From Pardosa pseudoannulata (lineage: Eukaryota; Arthropoda; Arachnida; Araneae; Lycosidae): a DNA stretch of 64,000 nt. Numbering within the stretch: the first letter of the stretch is position 1; each line of letters opens with the position of its first letter. Position numbers and translations under genes: made by a program. Below are positions 1 to 12,123 of this stretch, one piece after another. The stretch covers positions 50,822,078 through 50,886,077 of the forward strand of contig CM063510.1 of NCBI GenBank assembly GCA_032207245.1. The letters are read 5' to 3'. Below the pieces are notes generated by a model, which was not told the origin of the DNA, made no database searches, and was given only the letters and a program-made list of their open reading frames with translations.

Positions 1-262
1 GGAAAAGTTTCTTAGAAACTTGAAATATTTAAAAGGGATTACATTTACCTTGGTTTTATTAAAATTATGCCAAAAATTTAAATATTGTACGCAAAAAATA
101 CGCAATACGCTATAAAATACGCAAATCAATTGTTACTGAAATTCTTTGAATTTTTTTCGCTTTAAATCTATTGACTAATATCCATGAAAAGTATCTATAA
201 TAAATTAAAATCCTTTTTTGATCTATATCAATATTTTAATGTCTTTACCCCTCTCTCTCTTT

Positions 263-1003
<741 letters not shown>

Positions 1004-1429
1004 AGGAATATACAAATAGGCTTCGTGCATTATTAAAATAATTTCTTATTCTTAAATCTTTGATATCTTAAACGTAAGTTTTAAAACATTGAAAAATGTT
1101 AATGATGTGAAATTTTATTATGTTAAACATAGACTACTAAAGTTATAACTTTATTTAAGTAAGAAAAATTTATCTCATCCACCAAAATCCTAATTATTAA
1201 AATCATGCAAAATGCCTGTCGTAAAAATAACTATCAAACCAATATTTTGCTTACTAAAAATGCAGCTTACGGAGAAGTTATTTAACGTTTAAAATTATGA
1301 ATTGAATGTGCGACACTGTAGTTCCAAATCTGAAGTATTTAAAAAAGACGAATCACTTAATAGAATTCTTAAGACGAATACCTACTAAAATGATGCAAAA
1401 TGCCCTCTAGGCAAAACATTATAACTACG
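1004..1429. other. AT-rich spacer, no gene seen
   Basis: Nothing recognisable is present. The phrase ATGCAAAATGCC recurs near 1205 and 1391, but I can attach no function to it. The true 5' end of the Tc1 remnant that follows could lie in this stretch, but no matching 5' inverted repeat was seen. Confidence 0.4.
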
Positions 1430-2057
1430 CTTACATCTTGCAATAGACTCGCCTGGATGACGTGGAAGGCTCGTGATCAGGTTGAAGTGGTATTTAACTG
1501 TTGGATGTTTGGCTATACAGCAAACGTCCCACTCGTGTGCCTTTTCTGACCAAGCGTTATCTCCAACTGCTCTTCCGCTGAGCCAGGGAACATCGCGACT
1601 GGTGCATGGATCAGTGGGAGAGAGTTGCCTAGTCAGATGAATCACGGTTTATCATTCATCTGTCAGGATACGCAGTCTTCCAGGCTAAACGTTGCTCCCT
1701 CAATGTACAGTAATTCATACACAGGTCGGTGGTGGCGATATTATGCTTTGGGGGACGTTCTCTTGGTCGTTTCTGGGACCTGTGGTTGTGGTACACCAGA
1801 CCATGAATGTTACAGGGTATCTGAACATGATTTGGGACACATTTGGGATGCCATGGGACGGCAGCTTAGAGTTCAAAGACCACTGTTCGCAATATCTCGG
1901 ATTTGCGTAACCGTTGTTTAATCATCTGGTACAATATGTTTCCGGCCGTGTACCAAGGACTTGTGGCATCCGTACCAAGGCGGGTTGAAGCTGTGTTGCC
2001 AAAGATGGACGAACTCGTTATTGACAGGTGGTCATAATGTTTTGGTTTTTGAGTGTA
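1430..2057 (+). pseudogene. Tc1-like transposase remnant with internal deletion
   Basis: This is a decayed Tc1-family DDE transposase. Reading across frames on the + strand gives conserved Tc1 blocks in order: YSKRPTRVPFLTKRY (about 1515-1560), AREHRDW, a WERVA-stop-SDESRF block holding the first catalytic Asp (about 1620-1645), GGGDIMLWGTFSW (about 1730-1765), MNVTGYLNMI (about 1803-1832), then HIWDAMGRQLRVQ (about 1840-1873), LRNRCLIIWYNM and LVASVPRRVEAVL (about 1960-2005). The GYLNMI block runs straight into the WDAMGRQL block. The roughly 80 residues that normally separate them, with the second Asp and the final Glu, are therefore missing. There are also stops and frameshifts, and the N-terminal DNA-binding half is not recognisable. 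The element is dead and 5' truncated. Family assignment comes from remembered Tc1 motif order. Confidence 0.9.
2027..2057 (+). repeat. 3' terminal inverted repeat of the Tc1 remnant
   Basis: GGTGGTCATAATG followed by a T/G-rich stretch ends in GTGTA, i.e. an end abutting a TA target site at 2056-2057. The same GTGGTCATAATGT core occurs, inverted, at the left end of the Tc1 element at 32071, tying the two copies to one family. Confidence 0.7.
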
Positions 2058-4383
2058 GAATGAATTTGGCAAAATGTTGACTATCATTTGCATATCTTGC
2101 GTATCACATATGAATCTTATGTGAAAGTGACATAAAGTTTAAATTTTTACTTCATACAAATTTTTAAACTGTATCTCCGAGAAAAAAATGTATCCAGTTT
2201 TATTCTATATTTCTTAGGTACATGCAATCCTCTCAATCCTTTTTGGCCTCCCTGTACAACAGACAGTTCTGTGAGTATTGAACCAAATGTGTTACTGTAC
2301 CAAAACCTTGAACAGTCGAGAATCATGCAAAATTGTATGCACGTAGGCAGTATTTAAATAGAAACGAGTGCTCTATCTCTTTATATCGAATTCTAAGATA
2401 ATTTTGGCAGTTTTGAGTAGTAGATAGTTGGACCACTTCTTAAGTTTTAAAAATTCTAAAAGAATAAAAAGAAAGTAGTAATTTGTCATACTATCAGATA
2501 GCCATTTGTAGGAAAAAAAACAGTATCTCAATATGCTGTTAACCTTATGCATTCCAAATTAATTTTCTTATTTCCCAGCAGTCTAGTTTATATTTGAGCT
2601 ATATTAATTTCTGGCATAGCAGTTTGAATTCAATAGTAATTTTAACATTTAAAATCAGTGTTGAGCTACATTTGCCATAGTACTTGCTGAAAAAAGAAAG
2701 GCGACACATATATATCACACGATATAATAGCACAAAGCTTTAAGTAAGGGAAAGTCTTGGAACGAGTTTTTAAACAACCTTCTGTTATATGAATATATTA
2801 CAGTTTGGAAATAATAATATAGCAAATTAATTTTTTTAAATATTTTTGTTTCGAACAGCATTTTTTTTTAAATTTTGAGGTAAAATTTTGTATAAAACAA
2901 TATATAAAATATCAGGTTTGGAAAGCTGTCATGCACTTTAAGCAATAGTTCAATTAAGGAGGCATTAATATGCAATTTGTTTATGCCTCTTGAAATGTAC
3001 TCAGACATAGGATTCACGTAGGATGATTTTAATATACTGTATCCTAAAATGGTAAATAAAAGTATTTTTTAAGAATATGAGAAAAATCTTTATAAGCATA
3101 CAAACTTTGGTTGCTGTGTTTATTAGTTAAAAATCTTTTAGAGTTTAAATCCTGAATAGTTTAGTGTATTAGAATTTCACCCTAGTTATCTTATCCTCTC
3201 CACCTTAGGTAGTTGTAGTTTAAATGAATTAGCAGCGTTCTAGGATAAGGGGTTGATTTTAATAGTCATTTATTCTAGTTAAGTGCACTAATTTGGTAAA
3301 ATTACTTCATAAATATTTAGATGGTTACATTGCAAAATTCATAATAAAGACATACCCTTGAAAAGTAAAATTAGAGTTTCTAATAAATCAATTAATTTTT
3401 AAGTCTGTCGTTGATGAATAACACATTATCCTTCATTTAGAGATTAACTGAAAGTTAAACAGCTATTTAACTAACTTAAATCACGGTTAAAAAATTTGTA
3501 AATCACATAACAATATGTCAGTTACTAGATATAGCACATTATTGTGTTGTTGAACATTTACAATGATAGTTAAATATTGAGATATTTAAAATATGTCTTG
3601 ACATTACTTAACAGTACTTAGTGAAGCAATTACTTTACATTTACAAGTCTAAGTCATAAAATGGAGTAAATTTCACTTGAATTGCACATCTTTTAGTTAC
3701 TTTGTAAAAAATATTAAAATTAAAACTTTACACTGCCCTTTAATTATTTAAAATATCTGTCGTACTCTTGAATTAAATCAATGATGATTTCAAGCTGTTA
3801 TATGCATTTGGAGAAAAAGAACTTGTACACTTTAATTTATAAATTTAAACAAAGTAAAAGATACATCCAAACTTCAATAATACATTGCTTTACAGTATTA
3901 TAATAGCATAGGATAAGACAATATAATATTTATTAGACACATATAAAATGATATAATAGAAGAATATTAATATTGGGTACACACGTATGATTCAACTAAA
4001 AACATTTAATCAAATTACAGTGTTATAACTTGTGTGTTGCCTTTTAGCTTTACTGATTGTTTCAAGATGTTGTAGCCTAAATTTCACTAACTTTTTACTG
4101 TGGCAGTTGGGTTTATATTATTAATTTTGGTTGATTTTAAACACTTTTAATTTCTGATATTTTTTCGAATATTTCCAACCAATATCAACCATTAAGATCA
4201 GAAAATTTTCAATCGTTAGTGTAATGGTGTCCCTGGCCACAAAAATATTTGTGTTTTCTATCCCTAAGCTTTCTCCTCTTTAGTTTTTGTGTTATGAACT
4301 CACGAATCCACTTCATTATTCCCTTCTCTCATCTTTTAGTTGCTTTATTTTCTGCTCGTTGTCATTTCTCTTCTTACTGTTAG
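2058..4383. other. AT-rich non-coding DNA, no gene seen
   Basis: Stops are dense in all six frames. I see no repeats beyond short A and T runs, no RNA gene and no mobile element. Confidence 0.6.
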
Positions 4384-4435
4384 AAATCTCTGGATTAAGG
4401 ACTCGGCTCAGTCTATCCAGTTGCACCACCGCCTA
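4384..4435 (+). CDS. Candidate internal exon (unrecognised protein)
   Basis: A 52-bp open segment is preceded by a strong pyrimidine tract ending in TTACTGTTAG and followed by a GTATGT donor. Read with one leading base it gives NLWIKDSAQSIQLHHRL and ends in phase 0. It is more GC-rich than its surroundings. The length is far too short to exclude chance, I recognise no family, and no adjoining exon is proven. It is listed because both splice signals and the composition agree. Confidence 0.2.
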
Positions 4436-4437
4436 GT

Positions 4438-6907
4438 ATGTTTTGTCCCTATCAAGCATTTTATAGTTACCATACTATGGTCATCTTAGCAGTACGCTTT
4501 GAGTTGTTCTTTAACTAAAAGTGAAAAGCTTGCTTTGATTTTGTAGCAGTGGTTAAAAGATTATACAAATCACATCAATGTATTACAAAACTGGTCTTTT
4601 TAGTGTCAATAAATTTGATTTGCTTTCTTAATTAGAAGTTATATACCCTTAAAACTTAAAATGTCTCCTAGAGCAAACGCATAGAATTTACGAGTGTATT
4701 TTGTATCTAAAGTAGTTTTATGATGCTTAGTAGAAAGAAAATTTAAAACTTACTTTTATACTAAAATATCACTGTTTATAACAAGATCATTTTTTTGTTT
4801 CTATAAATCAAAGTAAATTCCAAGCACTTGCTCCAGTTGATTCACTGACGAATCCCTTTTTCTTTGGCGTTCTTTTTGTCAAACTTGAATTGTAGTAAAT
4901 ATTTCTTCATGTATAAGACGTTGTTCTAATATAAGAAGATTTTGCAAGACCTTTAATAGATTTTCCAGGCAGACACTTAAAGATTTTGAAACATGTACTA
5001 ACAATGCACTGGTTTTAAATTTGCTGGGAATTCTTGGTCTGAGTTTATTTTCAATACATCTAATTTCTTCATACTTTCTTGTTATGTATAAAGAAGTTGT
5101 AAATAGTATTTTTATAAATTTTTAAATATTCAGTTTATTTTTCCTTTCTATATAGCTCAAGGCTTTCACATAACTACACATAACTTTCTAACTTTATGTG
5201 TATTTTCAATTACTGAAAAGTATGTAGACACAAGTTAAACTATAAAAATAATTGAAATATGACAATTACTTGCATCTATAATGTAGCAGAATAGGTGTAC
5301 TAATACTATGTTTTTAAGAAACTTTTAATTTTTTCTGATTAGAAACATATTTAATTTCCTCAAAATATGTTGTTATGTAATCTAAATCTTCAATAATCCC
5401 CTATAAGTTAAACATATTAAACTAAAAACAAATTTTAAACAATCTGTTGTTAAAGTTAATATTATTAGAAAGTACAAATAATTATTTTGGGAACTCTATA
5501 TGTACTTTGTAATAACTTTTCCTCAATATAGCATGATGTTACACTAGATGAAATTAAGTAACTTAAAACGTACCAAGGAAAATAATTAAAAATATGTTAT
5601 CTTTTTTGTTTAACTATTATTTTTAATTCATTTAACACTTTAGTGTTCAGAATTCCATTTAATTCCAAAGTTATTTTGATGAGCTATAATAACACACTGA
5701 GAGAATTTTTACTAATATATTTCATTAGAGTATTTCATTAATATTGAATCCATGATCAGAAATTTAGGGACAATGGTTTTGAAATATTTATTTGTTTAGA
5801 CTCTAACCAATTTAGCTTAAAATGTAACATATTATTAGAAATATCGTTGTTTAAGTGTGTGTTGATAAAATCTTAATAATTTAAAAAAAGGATTAACTAA
5901 ATCAAATGAATACTTACTGATAATATTCCATTCGCATGAACTTTTTGAATAATACTATTATTTTTATTTATTGTATACCTTTTATCTTAAAAAGACTTAA
6001 GAAACTGTTATCATAATCATTAGCATGAAATATAGTTAAAAGAAAATAACAATATTATTTAAAATATCCATTTACCCTACTACTGTATGATACGATATGT
6101 TTGACTGAACTAGAGATCTATTTATAATAATATTTTACACCTTTTTTAATTGTTTAAAGTAGTTATAAGTAAAAATTAAATTATCAGTTGTGGTAAAAAT
6201 AGTCATAATTTTGAGTTGATGGATGTAAAACACTTTTCCATGATTCTTATTTCAACTTATATTTTACTATTCCATGAGACAGAAACAACGAATTTTCAGA
6301 CTAATTTCGTCTATTTGAAACTCCGTTGTAAACGACATCTAAAAGTTATTTAATTTAAAATGTCCAGAATAGCGTAATGTGCAGTATGTGTTTTATTTAT
6401 CTTGAAACCATTTTTTAATTGAAAGAGTTTTTTACACCTTTCAAAAATTGTAATTATAATTCTCTGGTTAATTTACCAATTGCAGTTTTTATTTTATTTT
6501 TAGTGAATGTGTATAAAACAATAAATTATTAACACAAAAAATACAAAATACTTAAACAGAGGTACTATTTTTAGAGAGATGGCGAAAAAAAACTAGTGTC
6601 CTATATTAAAATTATATGTAGATCAATAATTTTCATTATGCTTAATTCACTTCCTTTGAGAAACTATCTGTATCTGAATAGATAATGAGATATATGAATG
6701 GGGATTTTTTAACAATATTAAGCTGTCAATTATTACAAATTATAATAATATTAACAGCAGTTAGAAAAAATATTAGATTATTTGACTTTAACTAGGGTTC
6801 TATTAAGTAGTTTTTAATTCAATGATATCTCGTACTCGGATTATATCAGTAAATAAAAATGGATATTAGGCGTTTTTATAATTTTACTTTCTTATTCTCT
6901 CTTTTTC

Positions 6908-6910
<3 letters not shown>
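4438..6910. other. AT-rich non-coding DNA, no gene seen
   Basis: Homopolymer-rich, stop-dense sequence with no recognisable element. Confidence 0.6.
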
Positions 6911-6977
<67 letters not shown>

Positions 6978-7002
6978 GTGTGTGTGTGTGTGTGTGTGTG
7001 TG
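6911..7002. repeat. (AT)n(GT)n compound microsatellite
   Basis: About 18 AT units pass into about 27 GT units, with one slipped TTG at 6975-6977. Confidence 0.98.
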
Positions 7003-9560
7003 AAAGCAGTATTGTTTCGTATTGTTTAATTTTTGCCTTTAACTAATAAATAAGTTATTTCCAAAACTGTAGGTACTAAATATTTCTAATTCAATCCTTA
7101 TTATAATCTTAAATAAATCTTAATATAAAATATTATTAATTAATCTATACATTAATATAATTAACTATTACATAACTTTATTCAATAAGTATGTTTAAAT
7201 TTATACAATGTATATTTATACAATCCTTGGAGATATGTTGCTTTTTATCAATTTATTACGTGTGCCATAAATGTTACTCGTTCATATTAACTGATAAAGA
7301 TAATGAATTTATACGAATATATTAAAAATTAAATACGCTAAATCAGATGCTAAAATTAAATATTAAACGTTTTATCTTTAGGCAACAAAATGTAACCACA
7401 CTATTTTGTAACTTTACTGTTATTAAGCTGAATTTAGTCACAGAAGGGAACATCATCCAAATAACATTTTATGTGACAATTAATTTATTTATTCGCTTTG
7501 AAATGACATTATTGTCATTTTGATATCTATATTTTCTTGATTACCACTGCAGAAAATTTAGTTACAGTGATACGCATATTCACAGCGATGTGCGTCCGCC
7601 TTTTCACATGCATTACTGATGCATTAAAAATTGAGTAAATTGAAGTTAATAATTAAGAGATATGAAAGCAAACATTTGCTTTCAGGTTATCAATACATTT
7701 CATTCTAATTAAGTCGTGAAATTTTAGATTCATCAATAATAATAAACAATGTAACCACTAACAAACAAATTATCCTCACTGAACAAGGTTCATTAAATAT
7801 TACTCATCGGGCATTGTTTTATCAAATATTTATACTGATTGATTAACAGAGATACATGTTCATATATTCAAAATTACAAATTTTATTTTAAAATATTAAA
7901 CTTCTCAGATTTTCCCAAGCTTATAATGTTAGTTACTATATATTGTGGTGTATATTTTTGATGATATTGTTTCATCTCAAGGTTATCAACCACATACACA
8001 TATCTCTATTTTAAAAAAAGTAAAACTACCAGAAAGAATAAAAAAACGTTAACTTAATGAAAATATATATTATAAAATAGGTTGACTATAGATAGTTATT
8101 TTTTCAATTAGGTAGTTTCGATTTACAATTCTGAATTCATGACTTACAAATTTTAATTGATGTATGAATATTTTTAATTTTTCTTTAATTAACCGGAAGA
8201 TAAAGGTTATAAGTAATATTTTTTCAAACTTTAATGGCATTTCTCGCTTGTTTAATTTTGTTGATTTTATATATTAATTGATTTTAGAAAATTTGAAGAA
8301 ATGTTAGTATCCTTGCAAATTTCTGTTTTATTTTATATATTACAGTAAAAAATTTGATTGATTTATGTTTCTGATTATAATTTAAAATATATTCGGGAAA
8401 GGTAAAGTCTTTATTAAGAATTCTTCATTTTCATTAAAATAATCTATACCCTATCTCTGGCATTATCTGGAGGTTTTTCTTCCGTTATACTAAGATTTTA
8501 CTCCCTTTATCTAGAAGTTTATAAGAATAACATAGCTATCATTTAGATATATTTATCCTCTAAGAAGCTATATGGAATGAATAAGTACATAAGTAGTTGT
8601 TGGTAAGATAAGTAGCTATTGGTCCTTTATTTTTTATATACGAATATGCAAGAAACTGCCAAATTTCATTGCTTTATGATGTAATATTTAGTTAAATTTT
8701 TTTAAATCATATGAATTCAGAGTTGTCTAAAAATCCATAAACTAATGTAACATGATTTAATAAATCATAAATGTAGGAACTAAATTGTTTGTATTTGAAA
8801 ACTCTAAAAGTATTTTTCTAGAACTTATAGGAAGATAAAATCCTAAATAGATAACTATCTTTAAGGGAAGAATTTCTTTCAAAGATAAAGAAATCATTCT
8901 ATTTTAGACTATAAAGTTTTAGATATCTGTAAATTTATATTGTACTAAACGATTTACTGATTATTGCAGTGAAAAACATTGGTTGGTTTTTTTTTGCATA
9001 TTTGTATATTAAAAAAAATGAAATAAAGATATCATTGCTAATTTCATACTCAGAATCATTTTCTATATCAGAGTAAAACTGTATAAAAAATTAATGTTTT
9101 TAACTTAAATGAAAAAAACTTATAATATATATTTAATTACTAATAAATGTCCATAAAACTTAATTAAATACTAATATTAACAATAAAAAACCAACAGATA
9201 AGTAAAATTATAAGCCCTTCCTCAGTTTTATAAATCAAAGCAACGAAAAAACCATAATCAATATTTAAGAATTATCACATCTCTAGAAATGTTAGTCACT
9301 TGCAAAAATTTCGACATATTTTCATAGACAAAATTTCTAGGTATAACTTTTTAAATACAATTACAGTTTGTCTTGAAAAATTTCTATTTACTTCTATGAC
9401 GAAATCTAAATTATAATTTTTCGTTGTAGATTATAGCTAAATTTTTAAAAATATTTCTGTAAAAGAAAAATCGGTTTACCTCAATATGAATATTTTATCC
9501 ATTGCTTTTTTTTCTGTAGAACTGTTCGTTATTTTATTTTTTATTTCACACAAAAATTTT
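7003..9560. other. AT-rich non-coding DNA, no gene seen
   Basis: No frame, inverted repeat or known element could be supported. Confidence 0.6.
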
Positions 9561-9563
9561 CTT

Positions 9564-9996
9564 TTAAACATAACTATTATGGAATATTTTGTAGATAGAT
9601 TCGAAATTAGTTGGGGTGATACATCTTCGTCCTGAAGAATATTTTAGGGGGCTTGAAAGGTTACTCGAATTATCGGGCATGATGAGGACCTGATAGATAA
9701 GCAGGTTAGTTTCGTCGACGAGCAAGTTGGTCGTGTAGAGATCTTGCAACTCTTTCTAGAGACGCGGGTTGCTGTCATAGTTTTGTTTGGAGTTAATCAA
9801 ACGCGTAAATGACAAAACAATAAGAATCTTAAAAAAATACTTTTTATATCCCAATCACAAAACGTTTTGCCAAGGCTATAAGAACTCACTCATGGTGGTA
9901 AAACTATTCTTTCACCATTATCAACAGGTTCCACAAAAGTCTAATGAATATCCATTTGAAAAAAGAAAATCCACCGTGAAAGTAAATCCGGAGTGA
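9564..9996. other. Unrecognised coding-like island, open on both strands
   Basis: Between about 9595 and 9800 base composition rises and stops thin out. The minus frame 9749-9564 is open for 61 codons (MQDLYTTNLLVDETNLLIY...). On the plus strand, GHDEDLIDKQVSFVDEQVG runs to a stop near 9810, and a second plus frame (VIHLRPEEYFRGLERLLEL) precedes it, out of register. A further 69-codon plus frame covers 9787-9996. It could be a decayed transposon or retrotransposon fragment with a frameshift. I recognise no family and cannot decide the strand. Confidence 0.25.
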
Positions 9997-10681
9997 ATCC
10001 AGCCGCCTAAAAATATAACAAGGGAAATTTAACACGCAGGCCACAATTTCACTTAGAACCCTATTATTTTTAATTGACCGAGCCTGTTGGGCAATAAGAA
10101 GACTTACGTCGTTTGCAATCTTTCCATTCCATAAAAAGAATCAGAGAATCCGACTTGGAGTTTATTCTAGGCTGAGAAAAGACTTAGATGACCCACACTG
10201 ATAACCAACTCAAGAGTTTATGGATGCGAAAGCTTAAGCAGGTGTTGAAAACCTTTTGACATTATTCATTTTAAAATTATACACTGATTAATTGACTATT
10301 TTAGAAACAATATTTTGCTAATAATAGACATATCTGACAAGAGCAAAGTATTGAATGACACAGGAAAACACTTTTCTATTACACGGTTGGCCCCACAAAG
10401 AGAGACCAAGGAGAGATACTCTCAAGAGAGAGCAATTTAGTCAACGATATTAACCGTCAGAAAGGAACTTAGATCTTGGAAAAATGTACCATTTTTATTG
10501 AGACAGATGGAAAATGTGTTTAGTAGACAGAAAAGTAGCATTGGTAGATTGCTAAAAAGAATTTAAACAGCGAATACTCCTTTTAATTGAGATATTGTGG
10601 CTGGAAGAATAAGAATGGGAAGAGGAGAATTTTTAAGATATATTTTAAGTGTAATAATTATGATGTATTACATACATATGT

Positions 10682-11080
10682 GTGTGACAAACCGAACCCA
10701 CTTTAATAAGGGAAGCTCTCTTTAAATTGCCCCTATTATTTTCCTCAGCCCGGGCATGCTAGGTTGCCAAAAGTCCCGTTAAAATTCTGTCATGAATAAA
10801 TACATCACTCGTCGTGGGCAAAAGTAATTTTTGTTTTATTTCATCAAAATTAAGAAAAAATCCAGTGAAATCTGAACCAGACAGTGTCTGAATGATCTCT
10901 GCGTAGATCTAGCAACACCAACTTTGAGCGAGAGAGAACCAAGTACTACGTGGGGTTTAAGACTTTGGAGAAAATGCTAAGACGATTAATTTCTTAAAGA
11001 CAGTGACTATTGACTACAGACATCTGTCAAAGTGTAGCGTTCAGAATGATTATTATTGCTGATCAATACAGGTTTTCCCT
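10682..11080. other. Higher-complexity island, possible decayed repeat
   Basis: The sequence from TGTGACAAACCGAACCC through about 11080 is richer in G+C than its surroundings and contains an AATAAA near 10795 and a 30-codon plus frame around 10885-10975. It could be an old LTR or other repeat fragment, but no target duplication, primer site or partner copy is visible, so no class is assigned. Confidence 0.25.
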
Positions 11081-11303
11081 GGGAGAGTTATTACTTTGTT
11101 ATTAACATGCCAGCAAAATAATTTTTAGCTTTGAGAACCAGAGAAATAATTTCAGTGTTCGGTTGAAGGAATGATAACTTCCTCTTTTGAATTTGATGGT
11201 TAGGAAAATAGAATTAATATAAAGAGGAGAAATTAAGATTTACTATAAGGAATCGTTAAAAGGAATAATTTTGGAGAACATTCAGGGGCTTAAATATTAA
11301 TAT

Positions 11304-11307
<4 letters not shown>

Positions 11308-11391
<84 letters not shown>
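11308..11391. repeat. (CA)n(AT)n compound microsatellite
   Basis: About 15 CA units are followed by about 25 AT units. Confidence 0.98.
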
Positions 11392-11392
<1 letters not shown>

Positions 11393-11973
11393 CCCGTGTC
11401 GAAAATGCATAAATAATCCATGCTGAACTTGCATCTATAAACTGCATATTTCCTGTAAGGCCTATTTAAAAAACATTATCTAGTCATTTGACGATAATTG
11501 GGACTTTTTTATGAAAAATAAAGTTTTTGGCTGCAGTTACATCTTATCATTATTAAAAAATGACTGAAACTAAATAAAAAAAACGCTACTAGGCTATAAG
11601 TGCCATTAGCTAACAATTATGCTTATAATAAAGGGTAATAACTTTTAAAATAAAAAGGGCATCAATATAAGTAGTCCTCTTTAGTGATCAAAACAGATTT
11701 ATGACATATTTTTTAAAATATTCATGATTAATATCTAATTATGCCAATTAAGAAAATAATAATCATTAAAAGATCTATATTTTTATTTTGTACTTTCAAA
11801 TTTTAACATGATGTCTTGAAAATGTTTTTAATTTCTTTAATGTATTTGGAAATAAAGAAATTAAATTAATTTTTCCTGCTTATACACAAATTCATAAAAC
11901 TTTGAAATTTCTTTTAACATGGAATCATTAAACAATAAAACAATATTCTTCTCTTACAACTTCATTTCGTTAG

Positions 11974-12053
11974 AAAGTAAGCAAAACAGCGTCTCAATAA
12001 ATCTCATTTTCTCGGCGTACCTCGATGACCAATCAAGACTCATAAATGCAAAG
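11974..12053 (+). CDS. Candidate internal exon (unrecognised protein)
   Basis: An 80-bp open segment follows a pyrimidine-rich tract ending in TTTCGTTAG and is followed by GTAAAA. It reads SKQNSVSINLIFSAYLDDQ and then SRLINAK, entering after one base of a split codon and leaving in phase 0. It lies inside a longer 67-codon frame (11919-12122), which may be open only by chance. Leaving in phase 0 is compatible with the phase-0 start of the candidate exon at 16753, which would make a 4.7-kb intron. The alternation of polar and hydrophobic residues suits a beta-rich domain, but I cannot name one. Confidence 0.25.
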
Positions 12054-12123
12054 GTAAAAATCGGAGGCATGAAGATTAGGCACTTATATTGGGTTTACTG
12101 CTTGTTTAGCTGGCCAGACTAAA

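Noticed and set aside
10682..11080. Full LTR call
   Set aside because: A TGTG-type start and an AATAAA are present, but no CA end with matching target duplication could be located.
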